Notes: a model not told the origin generated them from the sequence alone. Shown: positions 38,327 through 47,528, counted from the stretch's first letter. The stretch: 64,000 bases of DNA from Oceanobacillus limi (GCF_900111445.1 NZ_FOHE01000002.1:124001-188000); one strand, 5' to 3'. Made by a program: numbers and translations.

Positions 38327-39187
38327 ATGAAGCAAAAGATACTATTGGTAGATGGTATGGCATTATTATTCCGCGGATTTTTTGCTACTGCTTTTCGCGG
38401 GAATTATATGAAGACTAGTAAAGGTATTCCAACAAATGGAGTTTATCAATTTTTAAGATACTTTCTAGATGCTACCCAGACATTTGAACCAACACATGTT
38501 ATTTGTTGTTGGGATATGGGAAGCAAGACTTTTCGAACGGAAATGTACCAGGACTATAAAGCTAACCGATCTGCACCACCTGAGGAGTTAATTCCACAGT
38601 TCGATTTAGTGAAAGAAGTAGTTGATGCATTTGATATGCCAAATATTGGTTTAGAAAATTACGAGGCAGATGACTGCATTGGAACGTTAGCTAAAAATTA
38701 TTCTAAAGAACATCACGTTATCATACTAACTGGAGATCAAGATATTTTACAATTAGTTGATCAAGGAATCGATGTTGCTATCATGAAAAAAGGGCAAGGA
38801 AATTATGAAGTATATAATGAAAAAAACTTTTATAAAAAGAAAGGGATTACCCCTCGTCAAATGGTTGATCTTAAAGGATTAATGGGAGATAGTGCAGATA
38901 ACTATCCAGGTGTTAAAGGAATTGGAGAAAAAACAGCTCTGAAGCTGTTAACGGAGTATGAAACCGTTGAAAGTCTGTTGGAAAATGTAGATAATCTTTC
39001 TAAGGGGATTCAAACGAAGATAAAAAATAACATGGACATGTTAAAGCTATCGAGAGATTTAGCTGAGATCAAATGTGATATACCAATATCTTGTGAATTA
39101 GAGGATGCGTTATGGCAATATGATCGATCGAAAATTGAGAGTAAGTTTGACGAGCTGGAGTTTAAAAATCTCGCCAAACTTTTATAA
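38327..39187 (+). CDS. ypcP: 5'-3' exonuclease YpcP (Xni/FEN-like)
   Basis: The 286-residue protein is a polymerase-free 5' nuclease: VDGMALLFRGFFA at the start, the acidic site near YEADDCIGTL and GDQDILQLVD, and the helix-hairpin-helix SADNYPGVKGIGEKTA near 190. It removes flaps or RNA primers during replication and repair, overlapping with the PolA nuclease. GAGGAGG precedes the ATG. It pairs with dynA and converges with the alcohol dehydrogenase gene, ending one base from it without a visible terminator. Confidence 0.92.
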   Translation: MKQKILLVDGMALLFRGFFATAFRGNYMKTSKGIPTNGVYQFLRYFLDATQTFEPTHVICCWDMGSKTFRTEMYQDYKANRSAPPEELIPQFDLVKEVVDAFDMPNIGLENYEADDCIGTLAKNYSKEHHVIILTGDQDILQLVDQGIDVAIMKKGQGNYEVYNEKNFYKKKGITPRQMVDLKGLMGDSADNYPGVKGIGEKTALKLLTEYETVESLLENVDNLSKGIQTKIKNNMDMLKLSRDLAEIKCDIPISCELEDALWQYDRSKIESKFDELEFKNLAKLL

Positions 39188-39188
39188 G

Positions 39189-40322
39189 TTACGGTTTTAG
39201 AACAACTTTTATACAGTCATCTTTCTTCTCGGTAAAAATGTCATACCCATGCTGCGCTTCATCTAGTGGAAGTTTGTGTGTGATGATATCGGTAGGGTCA
39301 ATTTCTTCCTTTACGATTTGGTGATATAGCTCTTGCATGTAAGTACGTGCAGGAGCTTGTCCCATTTTTAACGTAATATTCCTGCTGAAAAAAGGGCCAA
39401 GAGGGAACATGTTATATAAACCACCATACACTCCAGTTAGTTGTACTGTTCCGCCTTTTTTGACAGCTTTCGTAGATATCTGAATCGGTCCAAGTGTTCC
39501 GCCTTGAAGTTTTAATTTTTGTTCTACAAATTCAAGAGGGGATTTCTTTCCATCCATTCCGACACAATCAATTACAACGTCAGCTCCACCACTTGTTAAC
39601 TCTTTTAATGTTTCACCCATATCATCAAATTTAGTGAAGTCAAAGATCTCTGTTTTATTAACCTTTTTTGCATGATTTAAACGATAATCAAAATAATCTA
39701 CAGCAATAACACGTTCAGCACCTTTTTGCCAAGCAAATTTTTGAGTCATTAATCCAATCGGTCCTGATCCTAAGACAATAACAGTATCGCCTTTTTTCAC
39801 TCCTGCATTTTCAACACTCCAATATGCTGTAGGTAGTACATCAGATAGAAATAAAAGGGATTCATCTTCTAACTCACAATCTTCGGGAACTTTAAACGGT
39901 GTATAATTTCCAAATGGAACACGCAGGTATTCCGCTTGGCCACCAGGGTAGTTACCAAACTTTTCCGAGTAACCAAAATATCCTCCAGAATCATAATGTG
40001 GATTTGAATTGTCACATTGACTTTCCAAGTGGTTATTACAATATGGACATGCTCCACATGCAACAGTAAATGGAATAACTACTCGATCACCTTTCTTCAC
40101 TTTTGTTACTGCTGGTCCTGTTTCCTCAACAATTCCCATCGGCTCATGACCTATAATGTAATTTACTGGCAAAGGAAAATTTCCTAAAAATAAGTGTGTA
40201 TCCGAACCACAAATAGCAGTTGAAGTAATACGAATAATTACATCCTGAGGGTCTTGGATCTTGGGGTCCTCAACTTTCTTGACCTCAATAGATTCTTTTC
40301 CTTGATAAGTTACAGCCTTCAT
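39189..40322 (-). CDS. Zinc-dependent alcohol dehydrogenase
   Basis: The 377-residue MDR enzyme has catalytic zinc ligands in ICGSDTHLF (Cys) and GHEPMG (His-Glu), the structural zinc cluster CGACPYCNNHLESQC, and the NAD-binding GSGPIGLMTQKFA near 190. The insert with GGTLGPIQISTKAVKKGG is typical of formaldehyde dehydrogenase-like enzymes such as B. subtilis AdhB. The substrate is not set by sequence. It is a single gene on the minus strand, ending next to ypcP. Confidence 0.88.
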   Translation of the reverse strand: MKAVTYQGKESIEVKKVEDPKIQDPQDVIIRITSTAICGSDTHLFLGNFPLPVNYIIGHEPMGIVEETGPAVTKVKKGDRVVIPFTVACGACPYCNNHLESQCDNSNPHYDSGGYFGYSEKFGNYPGGQAEYLRVPFGNYTPFKVPEDCELEDESLLFLSDVLPTAYWSVENAGVKKGDTVIVLGSGPIGLMTQKFAWQKGAERVIAVDYFDYRLNHAKKVNKTEIFDFTKFDDMGETLKELTSGGADVVIDCVGMDGKKSPLEFVEQKLKLQGGTLGPIQISTKAVKKGGTVQLTGVYGGLYNMFPLGPFFSRNITLKMGQAPARTYMQELYHQIVKEEIDPTDIITHKLPLDEAQHGYDIFTEKKDDCIKVVLKP

Positions 40323-40433
40323 TTCTTTTTGCCTCCATTACAGATATTGACTTGCTTACGTATATTTTGGTATCCCTTTTTTAATTTATACCATTTCTAA
40401 ATTTTATCCTGCATGTAACTGACAATGAATGGA

Positions 40434-40470
40434 CCGATACGTTCATCTAACAATCTGTGGTGTTGAAGAA
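40434..40470 (+). repeat. Partial copy of the structured repeat at 30220-30420
   Basis: GATACGTTCATCTAACAATC is identical to 30359-30378 in the leucine operon, and the next 20 bases are similar (GTGG-GTTG then ATA-CCCG). The right half of the hairpin has decayed here. Confidence 0.7.
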
Positions 40471-40491
40471 TACCCGCTTATTTTAACGAAC

Positions 40492-40521
40492 AAAAACCTG
40501 CATCAAGTGATACAGGTTTTT
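40492..40521 (-). terminator. Terminator of the Asn-rich gene
   Basis: AAAAACCTG (40492-40500) pairs with CAGGTTTTT (40513-40521), with an inner ATCA/TGAT. On the minus strand it lies 18 bases after the stop codon. Confidence 0.75.
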
Positions 40522-40538
40522 GTCCACAATACCGATGT

Positions 40539-40718
40539 CTATCGGTTGTTGTTGCGATTGTTGTTACGGTTGTTGTTACGGTTGTTATTGCGATTGTTGT
40601 TGTTGTTTAGATCATTGTTGTCTAAAAACTCATTCTCATTCGCAAATTCAACATTGTTCACATCATTGTTGTTATTATTGTTGTTGCGGTTGTTGTTACG
40701 ATTGTTTTTATTAGCCAT
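40539..40718 (-). CDS. 59-residue Asn-rich protein, gamma-type SASP-like
   Basis: ATG at 40718 follows a strong AGGAGGG (9-base spacing), and the frame ends with TAG at 40539. The product begins MANKNNRNNNR, has a central VEFANENEF, and ends in repeats of NNNR. More than half of its residues are Asn, and Cys, Trp, Gln and Pro are absent. The central segment resembles the TEFASET protease site of gamma-type small acid-soluble spore proteins, which store amino acids in the spore core. It is also consistent with a coat-type Asn-rich protein. The start region is good, and a terminator follows. Confidence 0.75.
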   Translation of the reverse strand: MANKNNRNNNRNNNNNNNDVNNVEFANENEFLDNNDLNNNNNRNNNRNNNRNNNRNNNR

Positions 40719-40972
40719 AACTACTGACCCTCCTAGTATATTTTTGAGAAATTACCCTTTAAGCGAAGAACTTAAATCCTTTGCCAAAAGTTTAATTTCA
40801 CTTACAAAAATTATATTGCCCCGTTTGTTCAAATTAATTCTCCTTTTTTTAGGATTTTTTGGAAAAAATTTAAAGAGCAATTGAATATTAATTATGAAGT
40901 ATTGGCATTTCATGTACGAAATTGGTACTATTTAAGTTAAGGTTATTTTTATAAAGAAAGGCTGACACAAAC

Positions 40973-41890
40973 ATGAAAGTTGTTGAAAATATTGCAGAGT
41001 TAATCGGTGAAACTCCAATTGTTCGATTAAATAGATTAGTTCCAGCTGGAAGCGCTGATGTGTACGTGAAGTTGGAGCAATTTAATCCAAGTAAAAGTGT
41101 AAAGGACAGAGCTGCTTTGAACATGATTCTAAAAGCAGAAAAAGAGGGCCTAATTAAACCAGGAGATACGATCATTGAACCTACAAGCGGGAATACTGGT
41201 ATTGGACTAGCTATGAATGCGGCAGCTAAAGGATATCAAGCAATCCTTGTAATGCCTGATAATAGCACACAAGAAAGACGGAACATTTTACAAGCTTATG
41301 GAGCAAAGGTTGTCTTAACACCTAGCGAGGAGAAAATGCCAGGAGCAATAAAGAAAGCGCAAGAAATTCAAAAGGAAATCCCTGGAAGCTTTATACCTCA
41401 ACAATTTGAAAATACGGCGAACCCAGATATTCATCGAAAAACAACAGCACTAGAGATCCTAGAACAAATGGAAGGTGAATTAGATGCTTTCGTTTGCACA
41501 GCCGGAACTGGGGGTACCGTTACTGGAACTGGAGAGACGCTCAAGGAACATATTGATAATTTACATATTACAGTAGTAGAACCTGAAGGATCACCAGTTC
41601 TATCTGGCGGAGAACCAGGAAAGCATAAATTGGTTGGTACAAGTCCTGGATTCATACCAGATATCCTAAATACTTCGATTTACGATGAAATTATACAAGT
41701 AAATGATAATGATGCTATAGAAATGTTTACGTCCATTGCCCGTAATGAAGGTATATTTATTGGTCTATCTGGTGCTGCTGCGATTTTTGGTGCATTACAA
41801 GTTGCAAAACGAATTGGCAGTGGTAAAAAAGTTTTATGTATTGCCCCTGATACCGGGGAAAGATATTTAAGCATGAATTTATTTGATTAA
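40973..41890 (+). CDS. Cysteine synthase family protein (CysK paralogue, YtkP-like)
   Basis: The 305-residue PLP enzyme has Lys in NPSKSVKDRAA (near residue 43), the phosphate/substrate loop TSGNTGIG near 70 and the glycine loop CTAGTGGTVTG near 175. It belongs to the O-acetylserine sulfhydrylase group. AAAGAAAGG lies about 10 bases before the ATG. It is a single gene with its own terminator; no other sulfur gene is near, so its substrate could be O-acetylserine or a related ester. Confidence 0.88.
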   Translation: MKVVENIAELIGETPIVRLNRLVPAGSADVYVKLEQFNPSKSVKDRAALNMILKAEKEGLIKPGDTIIEPTSGNTGIGLAMNAAAKGYQAILVMPDNSTQERRNILQAYGAKVVLTPSEEKMPGAIKKAQEIQKEIPGSFIPQQFENTANPDIHRKTTALEILEQMEGELDAFVCTAGTGGTVTGTGETLKEHIDNLHITVVEPEGSPVLSGGEPGKHKLVGTSPGFIPDILNTSIYDEIIQVNDNDAIEMFTSIARNEGIFIGLSGAAAIFGALQVAKRIGSGKKVLCIAPDTGERYLSMNLFD

Positions 41891-41901
41891 AAGAAGGACC
41901 T

Positions 41902-41940
41902 AAGGATTACGTTATCTAATGATACGTAATCCTTTTTTTA
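41902..41940 (+). terminator. Terminator after cysK-like gene
   Basis: AAGGATTACGT (41902-41912) pairs with ACGTAATCCTT (41924-41934), extended by ATC/GAT, followed by T. Confidence 0.9.
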
Positions 41941-42008
41941 TTTCATAATAACTTATAAGTAATTGGTAGAAACTAATTAGGCTAAAACCTTTATGGAGGA
42001 AGATATAA

Positions 42009-44138
42009 ATGGAGCAAATTAAACACTACGAACTAAATCAACTAGAAGGTACAACAAATGAGTTCGCATTAATCATCCATTTAGACGATTTTTCCACTGA
42101 ATTTGCAGCTGAGCTAGATGGAAGCAATCCCGAAAGAAAGAGTATAGTAACGACTGCCAAAAAAATTATTAAAGATCGCTATCCAAACCTTAAAGTTACA
42201 ATGGTTAAAGTAATCATTGGCGGATTAGCAGTTACAACAATACCTTTGTCACTAGCTACTGAAACTGCACATGCAGCGGAAGAAAGCTCATATACACAAA
42301 TGACTTCGTCTTCATCTATTTATTATCAAGTTACGCCTGGAGATACTTTGTGGAGTATTTCACGGAGCTTTAACACGTCTGTAGATAACCTTAAAATAGC
42401 AAATAACCTTATATCCGATACGTTGAAAACGAATCAAAAACTGATCATCCCAACATCATTTCATACTGTTATTAAAGGTGACTCGTTAACCGGTCTGGCC
42501 AAACAATATGGAGTTACAACGAGTGCAATTAAAGAATCCAATCATTTATCTACTGACACGATTCGAATAGGACAGCAGTTAATTATCCCGAATCTTATCA
42601 ATGACAGCCAAGTGGAGGAAACAACCACACACAAGGGGACTTCCTACACAGTTATTGCTGGAGACAGCCTTTCCATGATAGCAAAACGGTATGGCGTATC
42701 TGTCGATGCTTTACGTTCAGCAAATAATCTATCAACGGATACGTTGAAAATTGGACAGGTGATAACTATCCCGCAAACTTCCACTACGAATCAATCTGAA
42801 AGTCCTGTATCGCCTCCAATTACAAAAGCGAGCTACACCGTTGTATTTGGGGATAATTTATCATCCATTGCGAAACGATTTGGGACAACAATTGACACAT
42901 TAAAAAGTTTGAATAACCTTTCGTCTGACTTCCTTCGGGTAGGTCAAGTATTAATTCTACCGACCGCTGATAATGAAGTAGAAAATACAGAGTCTACAAC
43001 ACCATATAACGTGAAAACTGGAGATACTTTATGGGGAATCGCTAGCCAATTTGACACGACTGTTGACGCAATAAAAAGAATGAACAACCTAACAACCGAT
43101 ACACTTAGCCTTGGACAAACCCTACTGATTCCTGGAACAACAAATCAAATATCGGAGTCCTTAAACCAAAATGAATCTGTTAAAAATGATTCCCATACTG
43201 TAAAATCTGGAGAAACACTTTGGGGAATCGCAAAAAGCTATGGTGTTACGGTGGATGCGATTAAGGCAGCAAATAATTTATCCTCTGACACGCTACGCCT
43301 TGGTCAAGTTATAACAATCCCATCACCTAATATCGAAAAAACAAATACGATACAAAATGAACAACGATCAACATTTTCCTATTCCGTACGATCCGGAGAC
43401 AGTTTGTCGGCTATTGCTAACCGGTTTAACGTTACAGTCGATAGTATACGTACAACAAATCATTTAAAGTCTGACCTGTTACAGGTTGGCCAAGTGTTAA
43501 CGATTTCTAATGGTTTGAATGCACCGGCTCACGCTGGGTTAAATTCTGTAACTTATTCTACTCATACTGTTGTTTCTGGTGATACGGTTTGGGGTTTGAG
43601 TGTTCGTTATGGAATACCTCAAGCTGAGTTGTTAAAGGTAAATAACTTAACAGCATCCAGCACGTTGTCCGTTGGTCAAAAACTAACCATTCCAGTTCAT
43701 CACATAGGAGCGAAACAAGTTGTCAGTGAAAAGCACGGGGAATATATGGACTGGTGGACTGAGGCACAGTATATCTTCACAATTGGAAAAACAGCAAAAG
43801 TTACAGATTTAGATACAGGAAAAAGCTTTTATATCAAACGTACGATTGGCGCAAATCATGCAGATAGTGAAACAGTATCAACGAATGATACCAATGTAGC
43901 AAAATCGATTTGGGGAGGATATTCTTGGACGCCAAGAGCGGTCATTGTTGAAGTCGATGGTAGAAAGTTAGCTGCAAGCATGAGTTTTATGCCACACGAG
44001 AGGGAATATATTACGAACAATGGTATTACAGGGCATTTTGACGTATATTTCGGTGATAGTACACGTCATAAGGATGGTAAAGCAGACGCATCTCACCAAC
44101 GGCAAGTGGAAAGGGCAGCAGGTATAAATGCCCCCTAA
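42009..44138 (+). CDS. Eight-LysM cell wall protein with unusual N-terminal extension
   Basis: The 709-residue protein starts with about 62 hydrophilic residues, then a hydrophobic segment (VTMVKVIIGGLAVTTIPLSLA) ending in AHA-AEE, which looks like an internal signal peptide. Eight LysM modules follow between about 100 and 565, each with a GD(T/S)L-IA(K/N)-(F/Y)G pattern and NNL...L-GQ-L-IP. The last 130 residues form a domain with WWTEAQYIFTIGKTAKVTDL and GHFDVYFGDSTRHKDG. It should be exported and bind peptidoglycan; enzyme activity is unproven. GGAGGAAG precedes the ATG. It is 80 bases upstream of another LysM protein. Confidence 0.88.
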   Translation: MEQIKHYELNQLEGTTNEFALIIHLDDFSTEFAAELDGSNPERKSIVTTAKKIIKDRYPNLKVTMVKVIIGGLAVTTIPLSLATETAHAAEESSYTQMTSSSSIYYQVTPGDTLWSISRSFNTSVDNLKIANNLISDTLKTNQKLIIPTSFHTVIKGDSLTGLAKQYGVTTSAIKESNHLSTDTIRIGQQLIIPNLINDSQVEETTTHKGTSYTVIAGDSLSMIAKRYGVSVDALRSANNLSTDTLKIGQVITIPQTSTTNQSESPVSPPITKASYTVVFGDNLSSIAKRFGTTIDTLKSLNNLSSDFLRVGQVLILPTADNEVENTESTTPYNVKTGDTLWGIASQFDTTVDAIKRMNNLTTDTLSLGQTLLIPGTTNQISESLNQNESVKNDSHTVKSGETLWGIAKSYGVTVDAIKAANNLSSDTLRLGQVITIPSPNIEKTNTIQNEQRSTFSYSVRSGDSLSAIANRFNVTVDSIRTTNHLKSDLLQVGQVLTISNGLNAPAHAGLNSVTYSTHTVVSGDTVWGLSVRYGIPQAELLKVNNLTASSTLSVGQKLTIPVHHIGAKQVVSEKHGEYMDWWTEAQYIFTIGKTAKVTDLDTGKSFYIKRTIGANHADSETVSTNDTNVAKSIWGGYSWTPRAVIVEVDGRKLAASMSFMPHEREYITNNGITGHFDVYFGDSTRHKDGKADASHQRQVERAAGINAP

Positions 44139-44218
44139 AAATTTCCATTAAATAACATGCATCTAGACATAATGTTAAGAAAAAATAGTACCAGATAGAA
44201 GAGACGGGAGGTGAGAGT

Positions 44219-44839
44219 TTGTTTAGAAAGTTTGCAGCATTGTTATTAGTATTCACATTAGCATTCCCAGTGGCATCACATGCAGAAATAAAAACATTTA
44301 AAGAACCACCTTTTGAATTTTACAAAGTATCCAAAGGGGATTCATTTTGGTACATTGCACAACGTTATGGTTTAGACTACCGTGAATTAATGCGTCTAAA
44401 TCCAAATGTAGAACCATTAAATATGCAAGTTGGAGAAGTAATACAACTGAAAGCAACTGCATCAAGTCCGAGTGGATTTGAAGAACAAGTGGCGCAGTTG
44501 GTTAATGATGAACGTGCTAAAAGGGGTTTATCACCATTGAAGCATCGTGCTGATATAAAAGATGTTGCAGAGAAAAAAGCGATGGATATGATCAATTCCA
44601 ATTACTTTTCTCACACTAGTCCTAACTATGGTTCACCGTTTGATATGTTAAAAACATTTGGAATATCCTACCGAACTGCAGGAGAAAACATTGCAAAAGG
44701 ACAAAAAACACCACAAGAAGTTATGAATTCTTGGATGAATTCTTCTGGTCACAGAGAAAATATATTAAAGCCAGAATTTGATTCTATTGGTGTTGGTTAT
44801 TACCAAGGCGCATGGGTTCAAATGTTCACGGGTTCTTAA
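44219..44839 (+). CDS. Secreted LysM-CAP domain protein (YkwD/SafA-like)
   Basis: The 206-residue protein has a signal peptide (MFRKFAALLLVFTLAFPVASHA), one LysM (about 34-78, KGDSFWYIAQRYGLDYRELMRLNP) and a CAP/SCP domain with VNDERAKRGLSPL, YFSHTSP, AGENIAKG and GHRENIL. Such proteins are exported or spore-coat associated in Bacillus. The active site His and Glu of CAP are present; function is unknown. The TTG at 44219 follows GGGAGGTGAG. It lies 80 bases after the eight-LysM gene, with no obvious terminator between, so both could be co-transcribed. Confidence 0.9.
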   Translation: MFRKFAALLLVFTLAFPVASHAEIKTFKEPPFEFYKVSKGDSFWYIAQRYGLDYRELMRLNPNVEPLNMQVGEVIQLKATASSPSGFEEQVAQLVNDERAKRGLSPLKHRADIKDVAEKKAMDMINSNYFSHTSPNYGSPFDMLKTFGISYRTAGENIAKGQKTPQEVMNSWMNSSGHRENILKPEFDSIGVGYYQGAWVQMFTGS

Positions 44840-44857
44840 ATATAGAATACAGTCCTG

Positions 44858-44888
44858 AAAAAGTCCAGTAAATAGCTGGACTTTTTCG
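44858..44888 (+). terminator. Terminator after LysM-CAP gene
   Basis: AAAAAGTCCAG (44858-44868) pairs with CTGGACTTTTT (44876-44886). Confidence 0.9.
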
Positions 44889-44939
44889 TTTGATAAAAAT
44901 TTGTATGATAAACTATAGATATGAAAGAGAAGGGACGTA

Positions 44940-45614
44940 ATGAATGTAATGGACAATTTAATGGATCAACTAACAATTAAACTTGAAAAACATCGAAACA
45001 GTGATAATGCAGCCCAAATGGAGAAATACATGAAAAATCATTTTGCATTTTTCGGAATCAAGACCCCACTTCGAAGAGAAATAACCAAAGAATTCTTCCA
45101 AGAGTCACACATATTACAACAAGATTTTCAGGAAGAATTTATCTTAGCATTATGGGAAAGAAAGGAACGAGAGTACCAAAACATTGGATTAGATTACCTA
45201 GAAAAGTCCTTAAGAAAAATAGGGAAAGAACATGTACCTTTAATGGAAAAATTAATCCGAACGAAATCTTGGTGGGATACCGTAGATATGCTTGCACAAA
45301 AAGTTGTAGGTAAAATTGCTATGAACAATCCCGAAGTAATTAAAGAAACAATTGAGCCTTGGGCATTCAGTAATCATTTGTGGTTAAGAAGGTCTGCGAT
45401 TTTATTTCAATTAAAATATAAAGATAAAACAGATGAAGCCATCTTGTCGCGCTACATTAATCAAAACGCTACTAGCAATGAATTTTTTATTAAGAAAGCA
45501 ATTGGTTGGGCATTAAGGGAATACTCCAAAACCAACCCAGAATTCGTAAAAACATTTATTGAAAAAAACAATCTACAAAAGTTGAGCATCCGTGAAGGAA
45601 GCAAGTATCTTTAA
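44940..45614 (+). CDS. DNA alkylation repair protein, AlkD-like
   Basis: The 224-residue all-helical protein matches the AlkD HEAT-repeat family: YMKNHFAFFGIKTPLRRE, the WWDTVDMLA segment with the catalytic-region Trp and Asp, LWLRRSAILFQL, and FFIKKAIGWALREYSKTNPEFV. It would excise bulky or cationic N3/N7 alkylpurines. The ATG at 44940 has AAGGGA only 4 bases upstream; the in-frame ATG at 44949 is a possible alternative start. It is a single gene. Confidence 0.9.
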   Translation: MNVMDNLMDQLTIKLEKHRNSDNAAQMEKYMKNHFAFFGIKTPLRREITKEFFQESHILQQDFQEEFILALWERKEREYQNIGLDYLEKSLRKIGKEHVPLMEKLIRTKSWWDTVDMLAQKVVGKIAMNNPEVIKETIEPWAFSNHLWLRRSAILFQLKYKDKTDEAILSRYINQNATSNEFFIKKAIGWALREYSKTNPEFVKTFIEKNNLQKLSIREGSKYL

Positions 45615-45687
45615 ATCCTCAACAAATCCATAAAGTAGAAGTGATCAAGGAAAATCCTAACGGAAAAGCGCATAATACATAATTGTT

Positions 45688-45717
45688 GCGAATGATGGCG
45701 TCCGTTATTCGCTTTTT
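45688..45717 (+). terminator. Possible terminator after the AlkD-like gene
   Basis: GCGAAT (45688-45693) pairs with ATTCGC (45707-45712), followed by TTTTTA. The stem is short. Confidence 0.5.
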
Positions 45718-45733
45718 ATGATTTACTAAGTAG

Positions 45734-45844
45734 TTATTTTACTCCTTTAATATAATAAACTCTTGGCAATCCCCAATATATCCAGTAATCATGAACCATC
45801 GAGACACCTAAAAATAGTAACATATGCCAATCTATGTACTTCAT
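45734..45844 (-). CDS. 36-residue small membrane peptide, unknown
   Basis: ATG at 45844 (minus) follows GGGAGGG by 8 bases and runs to TAA at 45734. The 36 residues begin MKYIDWHMLLFLGVSMV and contain a hydrophobic, aromatic-rich helix, then a charged end (RVYYIKGVK). A longer upstream frame exists without a ribosome site. No family is recognised. The good ribosome site is the main support. Confidence 0.5.
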   Translation of the reverse strand: MKYIDWHMLLFLGVSMVHDYWIYWGLPRVYYIKGVK

Positions 45845-46083
45845 CCAAATCACCCTCCCTATATAAGTAATATACATTATAGGAATTGTCCTATGTCCAT
45901 TTTTAAAAATTTTATTAACTAATATGGAGTTTTTGGAATGCCTGCAAGAGTAACCGCTTTTGAGCAGTTCATCCATATAATTATTATACCTTTTTATATT
46001 GTAAGAATATTGTGTTAATATAAAACTAGCTTGCTATAACATAAACAAATAATAGCAAGATACAATGATGGGAGGTACTATAA

Positions 46084-46380
46084 ATGAATAAATTCGCTAC
46101 ATGGTTTATCGGTTCAGTGGTATTAGCACTTATGGGTTTAATTATCGTACTTAATGTAGAAGATTGGGCGAGATTAAACGGGGAGTTAAATAGGAGCGTA
46201 TTATTAACCGGTTCTTTATTTGTATTTTCAGTCGTGATTTTATCTATTTTCTGCTTAATCAAAGCAAATGGAGAACGCATAAAAACAAAAATATTACTTT
46301 CTTTATTTACGGCTTTCTTTCCAGTAGTAGTATTCGTAATGAATGGCTTCCTTTTTACTATTTACTTTATAGGGAAATAA
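46084..46380 (+). CDS. Three-helix membrane protein, unknown
   Basis: The 98-residue protein has three predicted membrane helices (about 7-25, 39-60 and 72-95) with a conserved-looking loop EDWARLNGELNR. ATGGGAGG lies 10 bases before the ATG. No family is recognised. It is followed 83 bases later by a lipoprotein gene on the same strand. Confidence 0.7.
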   Translation: MNKFATWFIGSVVLALMGLIIVLNVEDWARLNGELNRSVLLTGSLFVFSVVILSIFCLIKANGERIKTKILLSLFTAFFPVVVFVMNGFLFTIYFIGK

Positions 46381-46463
46381 TTTACCATTTTATGCGCTCT
46401 GTTCAAAACAAGAAGACATAATATACCGTGTATAAATTGTCTTTTCTTAGGAGGGAAGCTTTG

Positions 46464-46985
46464 ATGAACACTATAAAACCTAGCATTTCATTATTACTCT
46501 TTGGAGCAATAGCAATCTTGATAGCTGGATGCAACGAGGATGAAGCTAACCTCCAAGACGGTGATCACCACATCACTGAGGAGATAGATAAGATTATTTC
46601 TGATTATATTATCGAAAAATACTCGTCCTTATATTTTGATACAGATAAACAATTTGAAGTCCATAAAGTATTTGGGACTAGTAATATAGAAGGTGTTCTA
46701 AGTGTTTATATGTGGTCATATTATGGTGGTTTTAATAAATCAACTGGACTAGAAAGCCAGTCAGGACATTCGTTACCTGTAGCAATTCGATTAAGTAGAA
46801 CAGAAGAAGAATATACTGTTATTGATTATAAAGAACCTAAAGACGGCAGTTTATATCAATCTTCGCTGAGAAAGATGTTTCCTGAAAAATACGTAAAACT
46901 AGCTAACCAGGGTAGTGAACATATTGACGATTTACAAAACGAAATGGAAATCAAAGTGAACAATTGGTTAGAGAAACAGGATTAA
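46464..46985 (+). CDS. Lipoprotein, unknown function
   Basis: Started at ATG 46464 (TTAGGAGGG upstream) the product is 173 residues. A lipoprotein signal is clear: a charged start, a hydrophobic core and the lipobox LIAGC with Cys near residue 24. The mature part is acidic, with DEITE-type segments and a middle region with VYMWSYYGGFNKSTG. It would be anchored outside. An earlier ATG in frame at 46428 lacks a ribosome site. No family is recognised. Confidence 0.75.
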   Translation: MNTIKPSISLLLFGAIAILIAGCNEDEANLQDGDHHITEEIDKIISDYIIEKYSSLYFDTDKQFEVHKVFGTSNIEGVLSVYMWSYYGGFNKSTGLESQSGHSLPVAIRLSRTEEEYTVIDYKEPKDGSLYQSSLRKMFPEKYVKLANQGSEHIDDLQNEMEIKVNNWLEKQD

Positions 46986-47528
46986 TAATAAAGGAAAGAT
47001 CAAAATGCAATTGTATCTATGAGTGACACAGTGATTTGTAAAAAAAGGATGTCTTACTGACAATGATAATGGAAGTGAAGTCATTATCCACCAATTAAAT
47101 ATTTTTATTTTCTAGTTTACATAATATACATTAGATTCGGATATTCCTAGACTTATCAGTTACTTCCTATAATTATTAGTAAGGGATAGGGGATTATTAG
47201 ATTAGTCTTCTAAAGTTATGTTCAATTAACAAATATCCATAACTTTTTATTTATCAATTTATCCCAACTTAGCACCATTTAAACCTTTGGTGCAGTGAAG
47301 GTTTTTATCTTTAGCAACAGTTATATTCAAAAGAAAAAGGGTAACTCAGTATTACTAACAAATAGATTCCATAAAGATATGGCAAATATAATATTATGCA
47401 TTTCTACTATTTTCTACTGGCATTATGGGATGCTACGTAGTAGTGTAAACTTCCACAATATATCCTCGTAAAAAGCTGAATAATTTTCAAATTCCCTCAG
47501 TATAGTTTCTGTACTTCTCTGAAGTAAT
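46986..47528. other. 540-bp region without clear genes; left boundary of accessory islet
   Basis: No convincing coding frame is seen. Within it lie the 22-bp repeat at 47112 and two mutually exclusive short stems near 47270-47304: GCACCA/TGGTGC and AAACCTT/AAGGTTT, the latter followed by T. They could be a decayed terminator or attenuator. Confidence 0.5.
47112..47133 (+). repeat. 22-bp direct repeat, left copy
   Basis: This 22-base sequence (CTAGTTTACA ... TATACATTA) recurs exactly at 50492-50513 in the same orientation. The 3.4 kb between the copies holds accessory genes and a recombinase remnant, so the pair may be attachment or target repeats. Confidence 0.75.

Noticed and set aside
40540-40715. 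Short-period repeats (GTTGTTG-type) as a possible CRISPR
   Set aside because: There are no constant repeats with unique spacers; the periodicity is due to Asn codons in a coding gene.
40429-40884. A 151-residue plus-strand frame rich in Leu/Arg
   Set aside because: It is the opposite-strand shadow of the Asn codon repeats of the minus-strand 59-residue gene, which has the better ribosome site and terminator.
42300-43730. Periodic similarity of about 210 bases as a possible DNA repeat array
   Set aside because: It is explained by eight LysM domains in one coding frame.
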